A stretch of 64,000 nt of DNA from the NCBI RefSeq assembly GCF_900104745.1, contig NZ_LT629732.1:1971981-2035980 (forward strand), in the 5' to 3' direction. The notes under the pieces were generated by a model, which searched no databases, was not told where the DNA came from, and saw only the letters and a list, made by a program, of their open reading frames with translations. This document shows, piece by piece, positions 15,778 through 23,630 of this stretch (its first letter is position 1; each line of letters begins with the position of its first letter). The position numbers were made by a program, and so were the translations under genes. The stretch is from Actinopolymorpha singaporensis. Its GTDB lineage: Bacteria; Actinomycetota; Actinomycetes; Propionibacteriales; Actinopolymorphaceae.

Positions 15778-16932
15778 TCACTCGCCGCTGAGCCGGGCAC
15801 CGATCTCGCGCAGGCCGTCCAGGTCGTGCACGTCGGACGACAGCGCGGGTACGCCGGCCACGGCGACACCCGGGTGCGCCGAGGCGAACCTCTCGGCCAG
15901 GTGGTGTTCGCGGGCGGCACGGCGCATGCGTTCGCCGTGCAGGCCGAGCACCGCGGCGGCGACCGGGTGCCTGCCGGCCTCGGTGAGCGCCTCGGCCGCG
16001 GACAGGCTGCGTTCGGCGGAGACGTGGGTCGCCGCCGGCGAGGTCATCCGGTTGAGCACCATTCCGGTCAGCGGCATGCGCTCGTCCCGCAGGCGTTCGA
16101 CGAAGTAGGCCGCCTCGCGCATCGCGTCGGGTTCGGGTGCGGCCACCACGAGGAACGCCGTGCGTTCCTCCTGGAGCAGTGCATAGGTGCGTTCGGAGCG
16201 GGCTCGGAAGCCACCGAACGTCGTGTCGAGCGCGGCGACGAACGTCTGGATGTCGGTGAGCACCTGGGCGCCGAGGAGCTTGGTGAGCATTCCGGTGACC
16301 AGGCCCATCCCGGCGGAGAACATCTTGAGTGGGCCGCGTGCGGGTGCGCTCAGCAGCCGCAGCAGCCGGCTGTCCAGGAACGACGACAGCCGCTTCGGCG
16401 CGTCCAGGAAGTCCAGCGCGGACCGCGACGGCGGGGTGTCGACGATGATCAGGTCGTACCGCCCGTCGGCCAGGGCGTCGGCGTGCAGCTGGCCGAGCTT
16501 CTCCATGGCCATGTACTCCTGGGTGCCCGCGAACGACGACGACAGCGCGACGTAGAACGGGTTCTCCAGGATCACCTTCGCCTTCTCCGGCGAGGTGGTG
16601 GCCAGCACCACCTGGTCGAAGGTGCGCTTCATGTCCAGCATCATCGCGTCGAGGTGACCGCCGCGTTTGGTGTCGATCCCCTCCACCCGGCGCGGGGTGT
16701 CGTCGAGTTCGGGCAGCCCCATCGCCTGGGCCAGCCGCCGCGCGGGGTCGATGGTGAGTACGACGACCTGCCGGCCGCGTTCGGCGGCGCGTACGCCGAG
16801 GGCCGCCGCGGTGGTTGTCTTGCCGACCCCGCCGGAGCCGCAGCAGACGATGATCTCCACGGTCCGGTCGTCCAGAAGCGCGTCGATCTCCAGGCCGTGC
16901 AGCCCGTCCACGGTCTTCCTTCGCCTGCTCAT
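15778..16932 (-). CDS. ArsA-like ATPase (Rv3680 type)
   Basis: The product is 384 residues. An N-terminal deviant Walker A VCCGSGGVGKTTTAAALG at about 30-46 carries the signature lysine of the ArsA/Get3/MinD class. The second ATPase element DLIIVDTPPSRSALDFLDAP is the switch/Walker B strand, and later LVVAAPEPDAMREAAYF and GMVLNRMTSP are typical of the family. Its start overlaps the upstream partner gene by 4 bp (ATGA), so the two are translated together and probably form a complex. The pair sits beside the wblA/whiB4 gene in many actinobacteria. In mycobacteria the Rv3679-Rv3680 pair has been linked to stress tolerance and cell-envelope function, but the cargo is unknown. The two cysteines directly before the P-loop are notable. 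Confidence 0.88.
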   Translation of the reverse strand: MSRRRKTVDGLHGLEIDALLDDRTVEIIVCCGSGGVGKTTTAAALGVRAAERGRQVVVLTIDPARRLAQAMGLPELDDTPRRVEGIDTKRGGHLDAMMLDMKRTFDQVVLATTSPEKAKVILENPFYVALSSSFAGTQEYMAMEKLGQLHADALADGRYDLIIVDTPPSRSALDFLDAPKRLSSFLDSRLLRLLSAPARGPLKMFSAGMGLVTGMLTKLLGAQVLTDIQTFVAALDTTFGGFRARSERTYALLQEERTAFLVVAAPEPDAMREAAYFVERLRDERMPLTGMVLNRMTSPAATHVSAERSLSAAEALTEAGRHPVAAAVLGLHGERMRRAAREHHLAERFASAHPGVAVAGVPALSSDVHDLDGLREIGARLSGE

Positions 16933-17939
16933 GCCATCCCCTGCGCGGTGAGTGCGTGGCTGAGCTCGAACAGCGCGCCGAGATCAACTCCGTCGGTGAG
17001 GCGGGGTAGTTCGTACGTCGGCCGGCCCAGCCCGGCGACCTGCGCCCGGAGCTCGTTCTCCAGCTCGACCCGGACCGCGTGCTCGCGGGCGTCGGTGAGC
17101 AGCCCGTTGACGGTCTCGTCGTCGGCGGACAGCCCGGTCTCGCGCAGCGCGGCGGTGAAGTCGTCGCGGGGGAGCGAGCCGCCCGACGCCGCGGTGAGCG
17201 CCTTCGCGTCGAGTGGGCTCTGCTCGGCCAGGTTGACCACGACCGCGCCGACGGGGATCTTCGCCTCCCGTAGCTCGGCGATCCCGTCCGCGGTCTCCTG
17301 TACGGGCATCTCCTCCAGCAGCGTCACCAGGTGGACCACCGTCTGGGGCGAGCGCATCATCGTCATGATGCTGTCGGCCTGGCGGCGGATCGGGCCGACC
17401 CGGGCGATGTCGGCGACCCCGGCGTTGACTCCGAGGAAACGGGCGATCCGGCCCGTGGGCGGGGCGTCCAGCACCACAGCGTCGTAGACCCGGGCGTGGG
17501 TGCGCTTCTTCTCCTTGCGGCGGACGGCCTCGTAGACCTTCCCGGTCAGCAGGACGTCGCGGACCCCGGGGGCGATCGTGGTGGCGAAGTCGATCGCGCC
17601 CACCTTGTCCAGGGCCCGAACGGCGCGGCCCATGTGGTAGTACATCTCGAGGTACTCCGCGAGCGCCGCCTCCGGGTCGATCGCCAGGCCGTAGACCTCG
17701 CCGGCGGTGGCGTTCTCGTCGGGCACGGCGGCGATCCGGTGCTCGTCGTAGGTGCGGTTGGGCGCGTCGAAGAGCCGGGCGATGCCCTGGCGGCCTTCGA
17801 CCTCGCACAACAGGACCGTCTGCCCGCTGGCCGCGAGGGCGAGCGCGAGTGCTCCGGCGACCGTCGTCTTACCGGTGCCGCCCTTGCCCGTCACGATATG
17901 GAGGCGGACACCCTCCCAGTCACTGTCACCGCGTGTCAC
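16929..17939 (-). CDS. ArsA-like ATPase (Rv3679 type)
   Basis: The product is 336 residues from a GTG at 17939. The Walker A LHIVTGKGGTGKTTVAGALA stands at residues 13-32 with the signature lysine. VLLCEVEGRQGIARLFDAP follows, where Get3-type proteins have IDTDP and this branch has EVEGR. The switch strand is YDAVVLDAPPTGRIARFLGV. A helical middle (PIRRQADSIMTMMRSPQTVV) probably forms the client or partner surface. It is the first gene of the two-gene operon and diverges from the DUF4177 gene with 131 bp between starts. The alternating glycine and EVEGR features separate it from its partner, suggesting an obligate heterodimer; that is inference. Confidence 0.88.
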   Translation of the reverse strand: MTRGDSDWEGVRLHIVTGKGGTGKTTVAGALALALAASGQTVLLCEVEGRQGIARLFDAPNRTYDEHRIAAVPDENATAGEVYGLAIDPEAALAEYLEMYYHMGRAVRALDKVGAIDFATTIAPGVRDVLLTGKVYEAVRRKEKKRTHARVYDAVVLDAPPTGRIARFLGVNAGVADIARVGPIRRQADSIMTMMRSPQTVVHLVTLLEEMPVQETADGIAELREAKIPVGAVVVNLAEQSPLDAKALTAASGGSLPRDDFTAALRETGLSADDETVNGLLTDAREHAVRVELENELRAQVAGLGRPTYELPRLTDGVDLGALFELSHALTAQGMA

Positions 17940-18070
17940 GCTCGTCGAGACTAGCCGCTGCGACGGCCACGTCGGTACCGGACCGCCGGACCGGGGCTCG
18001 TGTGGCCCGACACCCGAGGGACATTCCGGGCGGGCGGAGTCCGTCGGCGCGGTGCCATAAGCTCGCGGCC

Positions 18071-18226
18071 ATGACGAAATGGGAGTACGCCACCGTCCCG
18101 CTGCTGGTGCACGCGACGAAGCAGATCCTCGACAACTGGGGCGAGGACGGCTGGGAGCTGGTCCAGGTCGTGCCGGGCCCCAACCCCGACAACCTGGTCG
18201 CCTACCTCAAGCGGGCAAAGGCGTGA
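18071..18226 (+). CDS. Small DUF4177 protein
   Basis: This 51-residue protein from an ATG at 18071 reads KWEYATVPLLVHATKQILDN and then WGEDGWELVQVVPGP, the full DUF4177 pattern: a start strand WEY, a central helix ending in LDNWGEDGWELV, and a final strand LVAYLKR. Its function is unknown. Its stop overlaps the RidA start by 4 bases (GTGA at 18223-18226), so it leads a coupled operon of four genes. Orthologues sit between the ArsA-like and RidA genes in other actinobacteria, so linkage is probably meaningful. Confidence 0.85.
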   Translation: MTKWEYATVPLLVHATKQILDNWGEDGWELVQVVPGPNPDNLVAYLKRAKA

Positions 18227-18684
18227 GCGGACCCGAGGGCAGGCTCGCCGACCTCGGGCTGGAGCTGCCGCCGGTGGCCGCGCCGGTCGCGGCGTACGTC
18301 CCGGCGGTCCGCACCGGCAGCCACGTGCACACCTCCGGTCAGCTGCCGATCTCCGGCGGGTCCCTGCTGGCGACTGGCAAGGTCGGCGCCGACGTCAGCC
18401 CGGAGGACGCGTACGGGCTCGCCCGGCAGGCCACCCTCAACGCGCTCGCCGCGGTGCGCGCGGAGCTCGGTGACCTGTCGTCGGTGACCCGGGTGGTCAA
18501 GGTCGTGGTGTTCGTGGCCAGCGCGCCCGACTTCACCGGGCAGCCGAAGGTCGCCAACGGCGCGTCGGAGCTGCTCGGCGCGGTGTTCGGCGACGCCGGC
18601 CAGCACGCCCGCAGCGCGGTCGGCGTCGCGGTGCTGCCGCTGGACGCTCCGGTCGAGGTCGAGCTCGTGGTGGAGACGGGGTGA
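18223..18684 (+). CDS. RidA/YjgF-family protein
   Basis: The product is 153 residues from a GTG at 18223. It has the RidA fold, with PAVRTGSHVHTSGQLPIS, DAYGLARQATLNALAAVRAE, VTRVVKVVVFVASAPDF and the C-terminal GVAVLPLDAPVEVELV strand. The catalytic arginine of true RidA (usually an R in ARSAVxVxxLP) is matched by ARSAVGVAVLP, so imine/enamine deaminase activity is possible. This branch is the Rv3678c type, whose substrate is unknown. It is coupled by overlap to DUF4177 upstream and lies 10 bp before the NUDIX gene. Confidence 0.88.
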   Translation: MSGPEGRLADLGLELPPVAAPVAAYVPAVRTGSHVHTSGQLPISGGSLLATGKVGADVSPEDAYGLARQATLNALAAVRAELGDLSSVTRVVKVVVFVASAPDFTGQPKVANGASELLGAVFGDAGQHARSAVGVAVLPLDAPVEVELVVETG

Positions 18685-18693
18685 GCACCCCCG

Positions 18694-19647
18694 GTGGACG
18701 CGGACGCGGGTGAGACGGGGGCGCTCGGCGGGCCGGCGTACGACACGTCGGTCCGGGCCGTGCCGCCCGCCCTGGTCGAACGCGCCGCCCGGCTGGATGC
18801 GGGGGAGTTCACCCCGGTCAGGCCGCGGCACGCGTCCACCGTCGTGCTCCTGCGTGACGGTTCCGCCGGCCTGGAGGTCTACCTCCTGCGCCGGCACACC
18901 TCGATGGCGTTCGCCGCGGGGATGTACGCCTTCCCGGGAGGCTCGGCCGACGCCCGTGACGCCGACGCCGCGGTGGGATGGGCCGGCCCGGCACCCGCGG
19001 AGTGGGCTGCACGGCTGGGGTTCGCCGACGAGCGGCTCGCGCGGGCCTCGGTGTGTGCAGCCGTACGCGAGACCTTCGAGGAGGCGGGCGTCCTGCTCGC
19101 CGGCCCCGACACCGGCACCGTGGTCGCCGACCCCACCGGGGACGACTGGGAGCGCGACCGGATGGCTCTGCTCGGCCGGGTGCTGCCCTTCGCCGAACTG
19201 CTCGAACGCCGCGGCCTGGTCCTGCGTTCGGACCTGCTGGCAGCGTGGGACCACTGGATCACCCCGCGGGTCGAGGAACGCCGGTTCGACACCAGGTTCT
19301 TCGTCGCGGCGCTGCCGGCCGGCCAGCAGCCCCGGGACGTGTCCGGCGAGGCCGACCGGGTGGCGTGGATGCGGCCCGCCGACGCGCTGGCCTCGGTTCA
19401 CCGTGGCGAGATGCGGATGCTGCCCCCCACCTATCTCACCCTCGCCTCCCTCACCGACCTGCCCGACGTCGAGGCGGCGCTGGCCGCCGCCGGCGAGCGG
19501 ACCATCCGGCCGGTGCAGCCGCGGGTCCGCCGCACGCCCGACGGCGGGCGGTGGGTGCTTCCCTGGGATGCCGACTGGGATTCCCGCGTGACCGGAGACG
19601 CGGCCCCGGCCGACAGCTCGGCGTACGACGAGGGGGAGTTGCGGTGA
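18694..19647 (+). CDS. NUDIX hydrolase
   Basis: The product is 317 residues from a GTG at 18694. STVVLLRDGSAGLEVYLLRR opens the NUDIX fold. The nudix box is split by an insertion: FPGGSADARDAD stands well before the catalytic helix AAVRETFEEAGVLLAGP, which carries the RExxEExG metal ligands. This arrangement is typical of the NUDT19/RP2-like long NUDIX proteins, some of which hydrolyse CoA derivatives. The C-terminal part has no recognised domain (PPTYLTLASL, VLPWDADWDSR). Its stop overlaps the MBL gene start by 4 bases. Substrate unknown. Confidence 0.85.
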   Translation: MDADAGETGALGGPAYDTSVRAVPPALVERAARLDAGEFTPVRPRHASTVVLLRDGSAGLEVYLLRRHTSMAFAAGMYAFPGGSADARDADAAVGWAGPAPAEWAARLGFADERLARASVCAAVRETFEEAGVLLAGPDTGTVVADPTGDDWERDRMALLGRVLPFAELLERRGLVLRSDLLAAWDHWITPRVEERRFDTRFFVAALPAGQQPRDVSGEADRVAWMRPADALASVHRGEMRMLPPTYLTLASLTDLPDVEAALAAAGERTIRPVQPRVRRTPDGGRWVLPWDADWDSRVTGDAAPADSSAYDEGELR

Positions 19648-20513
19648 CCGCGGCGGGGTGGTGGACGGGTGGGCCGGTGGGCCCGCGGGCGGTGTGCGTG
19701 CTCGCGGACAACCCGGGTCCGATGACGCTCTCCGGCACCAACACGTGGGTGCTGTTCGGCTCCTCAGGCGACGCGCTGGTGGTCGACCCCGGCCCTGCCG
19801 ACGAAGGTCATCTGCGGCAGGTCCTTGCGGCGGGTGCGTCGCGCGGCGGCCGGGTGACGGGGGCGGTGCTCACCCACGGCCACCTCGACCATTCCGAGGG
19901 CGCGCGCCGGTTCGCCGAGCTGGCCGGATGCCCGCTGCGCGCGGTGGCCCCGGCGTACGCCCGGGACGGCGGACTGGCCGACGGCGACGTGCTGACGGTC
20001 GACGACCTCGCCCTGCGGGTGGTCGCCACGCCGGGACACACGTCCGACTCGGTGTCGTTCCTGGTCCCGGACCTGGCCGGCACGGACCCGGGGGACACGG
20101 CTTCGTCGGTCGGCGGCGCGGGCGCGGCCGTTCTGCTCACCGGCGACACTGTGCTGGGCCAGGGGACCACGGTGGTGGCCCACCCCGACGGAGCGCTCGG
20201 GCCCTACCTCGCCTCGCTGCGCCGGCTTCGCGACCTGGTCGCGCAGGTGCCCGTACGCCAACTCCTGCCCGGACACGGCCCGCCGGTCGAGGACCCGCGT
20301 GGCGTCCTCGACCACTACCTCACTCACCGGGCCGAACGCCTGGAGCAGGTGCGCGCGGCCGTCCGGTCGGGTGCGCGGACGCCGCGGGAGGTGGTCGAAC
20401 GCGTGTACGCCGAGGTCGATCGGTCGTTGTGGCCGGCGGCAGAGCAGAGCGTCCGCGCCCAGCTCGACTATCTCGACGCGCTCGCCGACGCGGCCGGCGC
20501 CGCCGACGCCTGA
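19644..20513 (+). CDS. MBL-fold metallohydrolase (LACTB2/Rv3677c type)
   Basis: The product is 289 residues from a GTG at 19644. Its N-terminus, VLADNPGPMTLSGTNTWVL, is typical of the LACTB2-like branch. Zinc ligands are seen in LTHGHLDHSEGARRFAE (HxHxDH), in VVATPGHTSDSVSF (H), in LLTGDTVLG (D) and in LLPGHGPP (H). A C-terminal winged-helix-like tail begins at HYLTHRAERLEQV. Mammalian LACTB2 is an endoribonuclease, but activity cannot be assumed here. It is the last gene of the coupled group and converges on crp; both stop codons lie in one small hairpin. Confidence 0.88.
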   Translation: MTAAGWWTGGPVGPRAVCVLADNPGPMTLSGTNTWVLFGSSGDALVVDPGPADEGHLRQVLAAGASRGGRVTGAVLTHGHLDHSEGARRFAELAGCPLRAVAPAYARDGGLADGDVLTVDDLALRVVATPGHTSDSVSFLVPDLAGTDPGDTASSVGGAGAAVLLTGDTVLGQGTTVVAHPDGALGPYLASLRRLRDLVAQVPVRQLLPGHGPPVEDPRGVLDHYLTHRAERLEQVRAAVRSGARTPREVVERVYAEVDRSLWPAAEQSVRAQLDYLDALADAAGAADA

Positions 20514-20526
20514 CCGGGCCGGTCAG
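20510..20526. terminator. Hairpin pairing the stop codons of two convergent genes
   Basis: CTGACC (20510-20515) pairs with GGTCAG (20521-20526) around a 5-base loop. The TGA of the MBL gene lies in the left arm and the TGA of crp, on the other strand, in the right arm. It is short, and terminator function is inferred. Confidence 0.45.
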
Positions 20527-21197
20527 CGGGCGCGGTTGCTGAGCCGCTCCACGTCGAGGATCACGACCGCCCGCTGCTCCAGCCGGATCCAGCCCCGGTG
20601 CGCGAAGTCCGCCAACGCCTTGTTGACGGTCTCCCGGGACGCGCCGACGAGCTGGGCGAGCTCCTCCTGCGTCAGGTCGTGGTGGACGTGGATGCCGCCG
20701 TCGGCGGGCCGGCCGAACCGGCGGGCCAGGTCCAGCAGCGCCTTGGCGACCCGGCCGGGTACGTCGGAGAACACCAGGTCGGCGACCGCCTCGTTGAGGG
20801 CGCGAAGCCGCGAGGCGAGCTGGTGGAGGAGGTTGCGGGACACCTCGGGCCGGCCGGTCAGCCAGGTCATCAGCTGGTCCTGGCCCAGCACCAGCAGCGT
20901 GGTGTCGGTGACCGCCGTGACCGTGGAGGACCGCGGGCCCGGGTCGAAGACCGACAGCTCGCCGAACATCTGGCCCGGCCCGAGCACCGAGAGGAGGTTC
21001 TCCCGGCCGTCGGAGGATGTCCGGCCCATCTTGACCTTGCCGTCGATCACGACGTACAACTCGTCACCGATGTCGCCCTCGTGGAAGAGCGCGTCGCCGC
21101 GGCGCAGTCGGATCTCGTGCATGGCGGCGCGCAGAGCCGTCGCCGCGGCGTCGTCCAGGCCCGCGAACAGCGGCGCTTGCCGCAGCACGTCGTTCAC
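20523..21197 (-). CDS. crp: CRP/FNR-family transcription regulator (Crp)
   Basis: The product is 224 residues from a GTG at 21197 with a GGAGGAGGAT site. The cyclic-nucleotide-binding domain occupies ~10-120, with the phosphate-binding cassette [19 protein letters not shown], where R and S contact cAMP phosphate. A dimer helix follows ([20 protein letters not shown]), then a winged helix-turn-helix with [20 protein letters not shown] and recognition-helix R-E-T-V. It is a direct match to actinobacterial Crp (Rv3676/SCO3571), a global regulator of carbon metabolism, germination and redox genes. It diverges from nth as in both of those genomes. The acs and actP genes in this window are plausible targets, but that is inference. 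Confidence 0.93.
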   Translation of the reverse strand: MNDVLRQAPLFAGLDDAAATALRAAMHEIRLRRGDALFHEGDIGDELYVVIDGKVKMGRTSSDGRENLLSVLGPGQMFGELSVFDPGPRSSTVTAVTDTTLLVLGQDQLMTWLTGRPEVSRNLLHQLASRLRALNEAVADLVFSDVPGRVAKALLDLARRFGRPADGGIHVHHDLTQEELAQLVGASRETVNKALADFAHRGWIRLEQRAVVILDVERLSNRAR

Positions 21198-21295
21198 TCG
21201 GTGATCCTCCTCCGGGCCCGCGCCCTGCCGACCCGCGGTCTAGTGTGCCGCGCCACACCGTGATCGCGGTAGCTAGGCCACGTAGGCTGACCCGC

Positions 21296-22210
21296 GTGAC
21301 TCCACCCGCCGCGGGTTCGGCCCGCTCCACGACCCGCCCCGGGCGCGGCTCCGCGAGTTCGCCGAGCAGCTCAGCGGACAAGCCCGCCGGCAGGGCCGCA
21401 GGCAGGACAGGCAGGACAGGCAAGGCCGCGGACAAGCCCGCGAAGGCCGCGGACAAGCCCGCGAAGATCGCGGGCAGGGCAGCGAAGGGCGCCGGTCGCC
21501 CCGAGGAGAGCCGGCTGGCGCTGGTCCGCCGGGCGCGGCGGATCAACCGGATCCTGGCCGAGACCTACCCCGACGCGCACTGCGAGCTCGACTTCGCCGA
21601 CGCGTTCCAGCTGCTGGTGGCCACGATCCTGTCCGCCCAGACCACCGACAAGCGGGTCAACCTCGTCACTCCCACCCTGTTCGCGAAATACCCGACCGCG
21701 GCCGACCTGGCCGCCGCCGACCCCGAGGACGTCGAGTCGATCATCCAGTCGACCGGGTTCTTCCGGGCGAAGACGAAGTCGATCATGGGGATGGCGCAGG
21801 CGCTGGTCGAGCGCTACTCGGGTGAGGTGCCGGGCAAGCTGAAGGATCTCGTCACCCTTCCCGGCGTGGGCCGCAAGACCGCCAACGTCGTCCTCGGCAA
21901 CGCGTTCGGCGTCCCCGGCATCACCGTCGACACCCACGTACAGCGGTTGTCCCGGCGGTTCGGGTGGACCACCGAGACCGATCCGGTGAAGATCGAGCAC
22001 GAGATCGGCGCGCTGATCGAGAAGCGCGAGTGGACCGACATGTCCCAGCGCCTCATCTGGCACGGACGCCGCCGGTGTCACTCCCGCCGGCCGGCGTGTG
22101 GCGCCTGCCCGGTCGCGCCGCTGTGCCCCTCCTTCGGCGAGGGACCGACCGACGCCAAGACCGCGAGCAAGCTCGTCCGTAGTGCCGCGGAGGCACTGGA
22201 CACCCAATGA
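21296..22210 (+). CDS. nth: Endonuclease III (DNA glycosylase/AP lyase)
   Basis: The product is 304 residues from a GTG at 21296. The first ~65 are a low-complexity basic tail with repeated ADKPAK units not found in short Nth proteins. The enzyme domain follows: [17 protein letters not shown] with the catalytic lysine, the helix-hairpin-helix [14 protein letters not shown], catalytic aspartate in [11 protein letters not shown], and the [4Fe-4S] loop C-x6-C-x2-C-x5-C at [17 protein letters not shown]. It removes oxidised pyrimidines. It heads a four-gene operon in which every junction is a 4-base overlap, and it diverges from crp. Confidence 0.95.
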   Translation: MTPPAAGSARSTTRPGRGSASSPSSSADKPAGRAAGRTGRTGKAADKPAKAADKPAKIAGRAAKGAGRPEESRLALVRRARRINRILAETYPDAHCELDFADAFQLLVATILSAQTTDKRVNLVTPTLFAKYPTAADLAAADPEDVESIIQSTGFFRAKTKSIMGMAQALVERYSGEVPGKLKDLVTLPGVGRKTANVVLGNAFGVPGITVDTHVQRLSRRFGWTTETDPVKIEHEIGALIEKREWTDMSQRLIWHGRRRCHSRRPACGACPVAPLCPSFGEGPTDAKTASKLVRSAAEALDTQ

Positions 22211-22926
22211 GGCGCGGTGGGAGACGAACGGCGTACGCGGTCGCGGGCCTCTCGCTCGCCCTGCTGAGTGCGGGCTGCGCGGGAACGAGCGGTCCGGACG
22301 AGCAGCAGCCGGCAGGCGTCGGCGAGCGGGTCACCGAGTCGCAGTCGCCGACCAGTACGCCGGCGTCAAGGGCGGCCCCCCGCCCGGACAGCAAGCGGCT
22401 CGCCACGCTGCGCGCGCGGGCCGGGATCGCGCCCTGTGCCGAGGCGACGGCCGGGCCGGGTGGGTCGGTGCACCGGGCGCCCCCGGCGCGTCCCGGCGGG
22501 AAGCCGCTGCCCGACGTGACCCTGCCCTGCCTGGGCTCCGGGCCGGCCGTCCACCTGCCCCACCTGAAGGGCGCTCCGACGGTGCTCAACGTCTGGGCGC
22601 AGTGGTGCGGACCGTGCCGGCAGGAGGCGCCGCACTTCCAGAAGCTGTACGCCGCGGCCGGCGACTCGCTGCGCGTCGTGGGCGTCGACTACGCCGACCC
22701 GCGTCCCGAGCTCGCCCTCGCCTTCGCCCGTGACCTCGGCCTGCGCTACCCGCAGCTGGCCGACCCCGACAAGCGGCTGCTGGCGCCCTTCGGGCTGCTC
22801 GTCGGCATCCCCGCCACCGTTTTCGTGAACGCCGACGGCAAGGTCGTGCACGTGGCACACCGGGCGTACGACTCGGAGCGGGAACTGCGCCAGGACGTAC
22901 GGACCTACCTGGGAGTGAAGCTGTGA
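22207..22926 (+). CDS. ResA/TlpA-like thioredoxin lipoprotein
   Basis: The product is 239 residues. Its signal peptide ends in [10 protein letters not shown], a lipobox with Cys24, so it should be lipid-anchored outside the membrane. A Ser/Pro/Thr-rich linker follows. The thioredoxin domain has [18 protein letters not shown] with the CGPC redox pair, [19 protein letters not shown] and the cis-proline loop [10 protein letters not shown]. Two further cysteines (CAEA, LPCLG) lie before the active site. It corresponds to Rv3673c. The start ATG overlaps the nth stop (ATGA). It probably reduces extracytoplasmic disulfides, possibly in cytochrome c or envelope proteins. A link to the MarP-type protease downstream, which has a conserved cysteine pair, is conceivable. 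Confidence 0.88.
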   Translation: MRRGGRRTAYAVAGLSLALLSAGCAGTSGPDEQQPAGVGERVTESQSPTSTPASRAAPRPDSKRLATLRARAGIAPCAEATAGPGGSVHRAPPARPGGKPLPDVTLPCLGSGPAVHLPHLKGAPTVLNVWAQWCGPCRQEAPHFQKLYAAAGDSLRVVGVDYADPRPELALAFARDLGLRYPQLADPDKRLLAPFGLLVGIPATVFVNADGKVVHVAHRAYDSERELRQDVRTYLGVKL

Positions 22927-23630
22927 GGACCGACGCCCGCGCTGACCAGAACCCGATCGACCTGCCCACCTGGCTCGAACCCGTCCGCGGCGTCGCCCGC
23001 CGCGCCCGGCCCGGCGACTTCAGCCGGGCACTGCCACCCGACGGCGGCGGACGTGCCTCGGCCGTCCTGCTGCTGTTCGGCGAGGGCGTGCACGGCCCCG
23101 ACATCCTGCTGATCGAACGCGCCCACACGCTGCGCTCGCACGCCGGCCAGCCCGCCTTCCCCGGCGGCGCCATCGACCCCACCGACACCGGCCCGGTGGC
23201 CGCGGCGCTGCGGGAGACCGTCGAGGAGACCGGGCTGGACCCCACCGGCGTCACGGTGTTCGGGACGCTGCCCGACCTCTACCTTCCGCCGTCCGGGTAT
23301 CTCGTCACGCCGGTCCTCGGCTGGTGGCACGCACCCTCGCCGGTTCGCGTGGTCGACGTCGCGGAGGTGGCGTCGGTGCACCGCGTACCGCTGGAGACAC
23401 TGGTCGACCCCGCCAACCGGTTGTCCGTACGCCATCCGTCCGGCTTCGTCGGCCCGGCGTTCGCGGTGGCCGGACTGGTCGTGTGGGGCTTCACCGGCGG
23501 GATACTCGACCGGCTGATCGCCCTCGCCGGCTGGGAACGGCCCTGGGACGACAACCGGGTCGAGGACCTGCCCACCCATCTGGTCGAGCTCGGCACGGCC
23601 CGTGCCACCGAGGACGGGAGGCCGTCGTGA
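22923..23630 (+). CDS. NUDIX hydrolase, CoA-pyrophosphatase type
   Basis: The product is 235 residues from a GTG at 22923 overlapping the previous stop. The catalytic core is HAGQPAFPGGAIDPTDTGPV, then AALRETVEETGLDP with the RExxEE(T)G metal site. HAGQPAFPGG just before the box is close to the UPF0035 CoA signature (LLTxRSxxMRxHxGxxxFPGG). The tail LTPVLGWWHAP-like segment fits NUDT7/NUDT8 proteins that split CoA into phosphopantetheine and 3',5'-ADP. It is the Rv3672c counterpart and is translationally coupled on both sides. Confidence 0.88.
   Translation: MRTDARADQNPIDLPTWLEPVRGVARRARPGDFSRALPPDGGGRASAVLLLFGEGVHGPDILLIERAHTLRSHAGQPAFPGGAIDPTDTGPVAAALRETVEETGLDPTGVTVFGTLPDLYLPPSGYLVTPVLGWWHAPSPVRVVDVAEVASVHRVPLETLVDPANRLSVRHPSGFVGPAFAVAGLVVWGFTGGILDRLIALAGWERPWDDNRVEDLPTHLVELGTARATEDGRPS

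Noticed and set aside
21243-21258. GTGTG-ccgcgc-CACAC dyad between crp and nth as a CRP site
   Set aside because: The half-site spacing is two bases shorter than TGTGA-N6-TCACA, so it does not fit the CRP/GlxR consensus. It may be chance.
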